A stretch of 9,695 nt of DNA. Source: JABMMZ01 sp044377005. GTDB lineage: Bacteria > Bacteroidota > Bacteroidia > NS11-12g > UBA955. Position numbers and translations under genes: made by a program. Below are positions 7,173 through 9,695 of this stretch, one piece after another (within the stretch, counting starts at the first letter, position 1; each line of letters starts with the position of its first letter). The stretch is taken from NCBI GenBank assembly GCA_044377005.1, contig JBILJV010000075.1, forward strand, positions 1 to 9,695, in the 5' to 3' direction. The notes beneath the pieces are model-generated. The model saw only the letters and a program-made list of their open reading frames with translations. It was not told where the DNA came from and made no database searches.

Positions 7173-7526
7173 GCTAACTTCCTTATAACCCTAACATCAT
7201 CAAACCTATACACCACAATGCAAGTGAAATAAGTCTGAAAAATGTCAGCTTTTATTTAAGTTAACTCTGCAAATATGTTTTTTAAATTTTAAATTTCATA
7301 GTACAAATGTCACAAAATTTATTTATAAGCATTTATAAACGGGTACGCTCAATAAATACGTGAAAATAATTGATTAAAAAAGGGTTTTGGGGAAGGTTTT
7401 AAAGGACGTATAATTCAAAAATTAGGTGTGGTTTAATGGGTTTTTAGTTTTAAAACCTAATCTCTAAACTGAGGTATACTAACTAAATTACTTTCTTTCC
7501 ATGGTGTAATTAGTAATTTTGGTAAC
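7173..7526 (-). repeat. Non-coding leader/promoter unit, copy II
   Basis: This copy of the 350-bp unit lies between attC-like repeat F and the coiled-coil membrane gene. Positions 7324-7524 match 8241-8441 with one substitution (C7456 against T8373). The gene-proximal end has decayed: segment 4 of the leader fold is shortened (GCTAAC at 7173-7178 in place of CTATAAC), and segment 3 (7183-7194) pairs only weakly. Segments 1 (7228-7237) and 2 (7201-7210) still pair at 9 of 10 positions with two wobbles. The unit would overlap the coding region if translation began at the GTG at 7216. No gene is present in 7217-7659. Confidence 0.7.
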
Positions 7527-7665
7527 GTTTTGCAGCTACCCGAAGGTGGCGATTTCGAAGCACTTCTCTATCAACCAAGCACAAATTTTGATAGAAGCAC
7601 AATCCCGATAGCTATCGGGATGATTTAACCACTGAACCGCCATTTTTGGGTAGCTGCTGTTATAG
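7523..7665 (+). repeat. attC-like inverted repeat F (best stem), 3' of the 133-aa gene
   Basis: This is the clearest copy. The left box TAAC (7523-7526) pairs with GTTA (7659-7662). Spacer GTTTT (7527-7531) faces T7658. The inner stem 7532-7551 pairs with 7638-7657 at all 20 positions, including three wobbles (G7542-T7647, G7545-T7644, G7546-T7643). The loop holds a bulged inverted repeat (CTTCTCTATC at 7563-7572 with GATAGAAG at 7590-7597) and a 20-bp palindrome. The right box overlaps the stop codon of the 133-aa gene: on the minus strand CTATAAC contains the final Leu codon CTA and the stop TAA. Gene ends reaching into attC are familiar from integron cassettes. Confidence 0.75.
7602..7621. 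repeat. Perfect 20-bp palindrome within the attC-like loop
   Basis: ATCCCGATAG is followed directly by its reverse complement. It occurs once in this window, in the loop of repeat F, and would extend the hairpin as a cruciform tip. From memory this palindrome is common as an interspersed motif in Bacteroidota genomes; I cannot check that here. Confidence 0.7.
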
Positions 7666-8061
7666 TACGTTTTTTATTCGTTCTATTTTCCATTGTCTTT
7701 CAAGAGAGTAAATGTTTTCTGCTTTTTCCAAATACTCATATATCATCAAACATTTTTTATATAGTTTTTTGTTGTCAGTTTGCTCATTGTCTGCAATTAA
7801 CAAAAGTATTTCGGCAAGTTTGTCCAAGTTGTCGTTTGTAAAGTTCTTTTGAGTTCTAAGTGTATTTACAAAGTCGTCTGTAGGAATGTCAAGAAGGTTT
7901 TGTATATCAAGGTCCAATTCGTTTTTAAGCGTCTGATTAGTTATTTCTAGTCCGCCATTTATTTGTCCGTTAATTTTTAGTCCAAGCAAGTCAGAAAATA
8001 TTTTTCCCAATACTTGTCCGAGCTGGTCAATTTGTTTTTTCAAGTAGTCTCGTTGTTCCAT
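7660..8061 (-). CDS. Hypothetical small helical protein (133 aa)
   Basis: The 133-aa product is predicted to be nearly all helical and soluble, starting MEQRDYLKKQIDQLGQVLGK and ending in LEKAENIYSLERQWKIERIK. The second half (about residues 75-128) looks like a helical repeat pair of TPR type. I recall similar short proteins in Bacteroidota accessory regions but know no function and give no family name. The ATG at 8061 follows CTTAAAAAT. The TAA stop lies inside the outer box of attC-like repeat F. The gene with its leader unit and repeat is bracketed by 201-bp direct repeats (7324-7524 and 8241-8441), so the whole 917-bp cassette could be lost or copied by homologous recombination. Confidence 0.78.
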   Translation of the reverse strand: MEQRDYLKKQIDQLGQVLGKIFSDLLGLKINGQINGGLEITNQTLKNELDLDIQNLLDIPTDDFVNTLRTQKNFTNDNLDKLAEILLLIADNEQTDNKKLYKKCLMIYEYLEKAENIYSLERQWKIERIKNVL

Positions 8062-8090
8062 ATTTTTAAGTTTTGACGGCCTAAAATGTG

Positions 8091-8155
8091 CTATAACTCG
8101 CTTATAGGTCTGACAACATCAGACCTATACAACAAACTCTGTGTAAATAGGTCTG
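8091..8155 (-). promoter_or_regulatory. Candidate structured 5' leader with alternative hairpins, copy III
   Basis: On the minus strand the order is segment 1 (8155-8147, CAGACCTAT), 2 (8129-8120, TATAGGTCTG), 3 (8112-8102, CAGACCTATAA) and 4 (8096-8091, TTATAG). Segments 2 and 3 form a perfect 10-bp stem with a 7-nt loop. Segment 2 can instead pair perfectly with 1 (9 bp, 18-nt loop), which frees 3 to pair with 4 (6 bp, 5-nt loop). These folds exclude each other. The ATG is 30 nt beyond segment 4. No terminator-like U-run follows, so control of translation, RNA stability or DNA-strand folding are all possible. Confidence 0.5.
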
Positions 8156-8443
8156 AAAAATGTCAGCTTTTATTTAAGTTAACTCTGCAAATATGTATTT
8201 TTATTTTTAAATTTCATAGTACAAATGTCATACAAACGAGTATAAGCATTTATAAACGGGTACGCTCAATAAATACGTGAAAATAATTGATTAAAAAAGG
8301 GTTTTGGGGAAGGTTTTAAAGGACGTATAATTCAAAAATTAGGTGTGGTTTAATGGGTTTTTAGTTTTAAAATCTAATCTCTAAACTGAGGTATACTAAC
8401 TAAATTACTTTCTTTCCATGGTGTAATTAGTAATTTTGGTATC
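8091..8443 (-). repeat. Non-coding leader/promoter unit, copy III
   Basis: This is the copy upstream of the 133-aa gene, between that gene and attC-like repeat G. It is almost the same as copy II over 201 bp and shares many blocks with copy I. Conserved minus-strand motifs include GACATTTG and, 26 nt later in all three copies, CATATTTG, each one mismatch from the TAnnTTTG box. The fixed spacing is longer than the usual 19-21 nt, so I do not assign -33 and -7 roles. The unit ends with CTATAA-ctcgc-TTATAG next to the gene. No credible gene is encoded. Confidence 0.72.
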
Positions 8444-8569
8444 GTTCCGCAGCTACAAGAAGTTGGCGATTTCGGATACGAAAACTGTCTGCTAGCTCTA
8501 CACTTGATACGAAGCGAAAATGCTCAATAAAGCACTTCACCGCCAATTTCTTAAACCCACTGTTATGCC
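8440..8569 (+). repeat. attC-like imperfect inverted repeat G, 3' of the TIR pseudogene
   Basis: The left arm runs TATC, GTTCC, then GCAGCTACAAG. The inner stem 8457-8468 pairs with 8541-8552 at all 12 positions, with one wobble (G8462-T8547). The right outer box is GTTATG (8562-8567), preceded by the single T seen in the other copies. The part between box and inner stem has lost pairing. GATTTCG (8468-8474) inside the left arm matches copies B and F. It ends about 40 nt beyond the stop of the TIR pseudogene (8610). Confidence 0.6.
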
Positions 8570-8609
8570 CAGTGCTTCTTGTCCATACTGTTAATGTTAG
8601 CATTGATTA

Positions 8610-8984
8610 TTAGATAATTTTTTTTATTGCGTCTGGGTCAAAACTGATTATTCGCTTATTTATTAGTAACGGAGGAACTGCAACGGTCGTATGAGGAACT
8701 CTAATGCAAATAATTTCTTTGTTGAAACTGTTTGCAAGTTCAACTTCGGCTTGTATCCAGTCATGATTGTGAGTGTCTTTTTCAACTAAAACAAAGATGA
8801 ACGCTGCACCTTGAATTTTGCTTTTGATATGTTGCTTGATTGCTTCTTTGACTTCGTGTCTTTTGTCCTCGGTCTCATGTGTAATTGTAACATTGCCAAG
8901 TCGTCCATTTGCAGCCCAGTTTTCAATTGAATTAATTCAGTGGCTGTCCTCATGAACACAACTTATAAATATTGATTTGCTCAT
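8610..8984 (-). pseudogene. TIR-like domain gene interrupted by one in-frame TGA
   Basis: Reading from ATG 8984, one frame runs for 125 codons to TAA at 8612-8610 and is broken only by TGA at 8939-8937 (codon 16). The product would be a complete small TIR-like domain: KSIFISCVHEDSH, stop, INSIENWAANGRLGN, then FIFVLVEKDTHNHDW (62-76) and the catalytic helix with W76-x-x-x-E80 (WIQAEVELA), then EIICIRVPH and a closing RIISFDPDAIKKI. A Trp would fit codon 16, so a single TGG-to-TGA change explains the break. TGA ends the gene at 228, which argues against general recoding, and no later Met offers a restart. It follows the DUF1863 gene by 15 nt, so both were one operon. A recent nonsense mutation is most likely; sequencing error and readthrough remain possible. 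Confidence 0.8.
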
Positions 8985-8999
8985 TGCATTATATTTTGT

Positions 9000-9620
9000 T
9001 TATCGTCCAGCATCCGTTGCTGATTGCTCAATCCAAGATGCAAAATTTTTATTTCCTTCGTCAAAGTCCCAACAAAAAGTTTTAAACTTGTCAGAGAAAC
9101 GAAAGAATTTCCCAAACTCGTTTCCTCTCCACCAGTGGACGTCAAAATAGATGGTGTTTGACTTTTTATTATTGATTTCAGGAAGCAGTTGAAATGGTCT
9201 CCACTTATTGTTGGTTAGTTCGTAAAACCGAATTTTCGTTCCTTCTTCTGAAACCTCAAACCCTAATCGGTCAAGAGGATTTTGTCCTCTTGCTGTTAAT
9301 CCTGTTATGCCTTTAATTCTGTTTATGTGAATGCCAAAAATTCCATTTCCTCTGTCAAAGCTCTTTACTATTTCATAGTTTACCCATTTTCTGTTTGCTG
9401 TGTCTTCACCAATTAGAATGGTTGTAACAGAAGTGTTCTTTAATCCATTCTCAATAAGTTTTATTAGATAAACATCGCCCTTAGTTTTTGATTTTTCCCA
9501 AATAGAGCCATCAACAAAAGTCTCCTCCTTGTTTTTAAGAAGCCAACTATTGCGAACAACATTTACTTTGAAGTTCTTTACATCATCATAGGCGAAACTG
9601 AAGAATACAAACCTTGCCAT
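9000..9620 (-). CDS. TIR-like (MTH538/DUF1863, ThsB-family) protein, 206 aa
   Basis: Residues about 1-105 are a DUF1863-type TIR-like domain: FVFFSFAYDDVKNFKVN (4-20), NVVRNSW (20-26), a GDVYLIKLIENGLKNTSVT region (48-66), then TTILIGEDTANRKWVNYEI (66-84), where W79-x-x-x-E83 gives the catalytic glutamate, followed by GNGIFGIHINRIKG (91-104). This closely follows ThsB proteins of Thoeris systems. Residues about 110-206 form a second part with many aromatics (VHWWRGNEFGKFFRF) that I do not recognise. Three nucleotides separate it from the stop of the gene at the window edge, and 15 nt separate it from the broken TIR gene, so it is the middle of a three-gene operon. The ATG at 9620 has AGAGGATAAGAA upstream, the best Shine-Dalgarno-like stretch in the window. 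Signal production from NAD is inferred from the family. Confidence 0.88.
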   Translation of the reverse strand: MARFVFFSFAYDDVKNFKVNVVRNSWLLKNKEETFVDGSIWEKSKTKGDVYLIKLIENGLKNTSVTTILIGEDTANRKWVNYEIVKSFDRGNGIFGIHINRIKGITGLTARGQNPLDRLGFEVSEEGTKIRFYELTNNKWRPFQLLPEINNKKSNTIYFDVHWWRGNEFGKFFRFSDKFKTFCWDFDEGNKNFASWIEQSATDAGR

Positions 9621-9623
9621 TTC

Positions 9624-9695
9624 TTATCCTCTGTCATTAATTGCCTTTTCAATCCACTTGTTAAGATTGGCTGCGATGTCGTTATATGCATCCAT
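9624..9695 (-). CDS. 3' end of an unidentified gene running off the right edge
   Basis: The minus-strand frame is open from the window edge to TAA at 9626-9624 and codes for at least DAYNDIAANLNKWIEKAIND plus RG, predicted helical. An ATG happens to be the first complete codon (9695-9693), so the true start cannot be told; a longer protein cut by the window is more likely than a 23-residue peptide. The stop lies 3 nt before the start of the DUF1863 gene, which indicates translational coupling and one operon. If this is a Thoeris-like unit, the missing effector could be here, but the visible part has no diagnostic motif. Confidence 0.5.
   Translation of the reverse strand: MDAYNDIAANLNKWIEKAINDRG

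Noticed and set aside
7602..7621. The 20-bp palindrome as an operator or origin
   Set aside because: It is single-copy here, inside the loop of a repeat at a gene's 3' end, with no promoter or replication gene next to it.
7173..8443. The 350-bp unit as an insertion sequence or MITE
   Set aside because: No transposase, no terminal inverted repeats spanning the unit and no target-site duplication were seen; its borders coincide with gene starts and attC-like boxes instead.
82..8569. Repeats as a CRISPR array
   Set aside because: The repeats are 110-370 bp, separated by genes and not by short uniform spacers, and no cas gene is present.
8937..8939. TGA read as tryptophan (alternative genetic code)
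   Set aside because: The gene at 228 ends with TGA and all other genes use TGG for Trp without internal TGA.

Overview
The window looks like a piece of an accessory gene array from a member of the Bacteroidota. It is AT-rich, translation starts are preceded by A-rich stretches rather than Shine-Dalgarno sequences, and a perfect TAnnTTTG-type -7 box precedes one gene. No rRNA, tRNA, CRISPR, transposase, phage structural gene or core housekeeping operon is visible. TAA, TAG and TGA are all used as stops and TGG as Trp, so the code is standard. This placement is an inference from sequence style; no taxonomic marker is present.

Every supported gene lies on the minus strand. In transcription order from the right edge they are: the 3' end of an unidentified gene (9624-9695), a ThsB/DUF1863-type TIR-like protein (9000-9620), a second TIR-like gene broken by one in-frame TGA (8610-8984), a 133-aa helical protein (7660-8061), a coiled-coil protein with two membrane segments (5876-7135), a nucleoside-deoxyribosyltransferase-like plus helical-repeat protein (4435-5673) transcribed with a ThsB-type TIR protein (4022-4426), a PD-(D/E)xK nuclease-like protein (2614-3885), a DEDDh exonuclease-BRCT fusion (1477-2388) and a HEAT-like helical protein (228-920). 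The content resembles anti-phage or conflict genes: three TIR-like proteins and two nucleases.

The spaces between genes are the most unusual part. Just 3' of each transcription unit lies a 110-145 base imperfect inverted repeat. The best copies (82-216, 7523-7665) have TATAAC/GTTATA-type outer boxes, a conserved asymmetric spacer (GTTTT against T), a 20-bp inner stem and a variable loop. This is the layout of integron attC sites, and the array resembles an integrase-less cassette array, although the boxes are not canonical. All 12 wobble pairs I could place have G in the left arm and T in the right, so they help only the + strand to fold. That strand is the template for these genes and corresponds to the folded bottom strand of attC sites.

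A second repeated unit, about 350 bp and apparently non-coding, sits between the attC-like repeat and the gene start in front of three genes (228-920, 5876-7135, 7660-8061). Two copies share a 201-bp block with one substitution. Its gene-proximal end can form mutually exclusive hairpins of the 1:2/3:4 versus 2:3 type. I infer a mobile promoter/leader cassette. The hunt therefore centres on a candidate Bacteroidota cassette system that spreads defence-like genes and a shared regulatory module.
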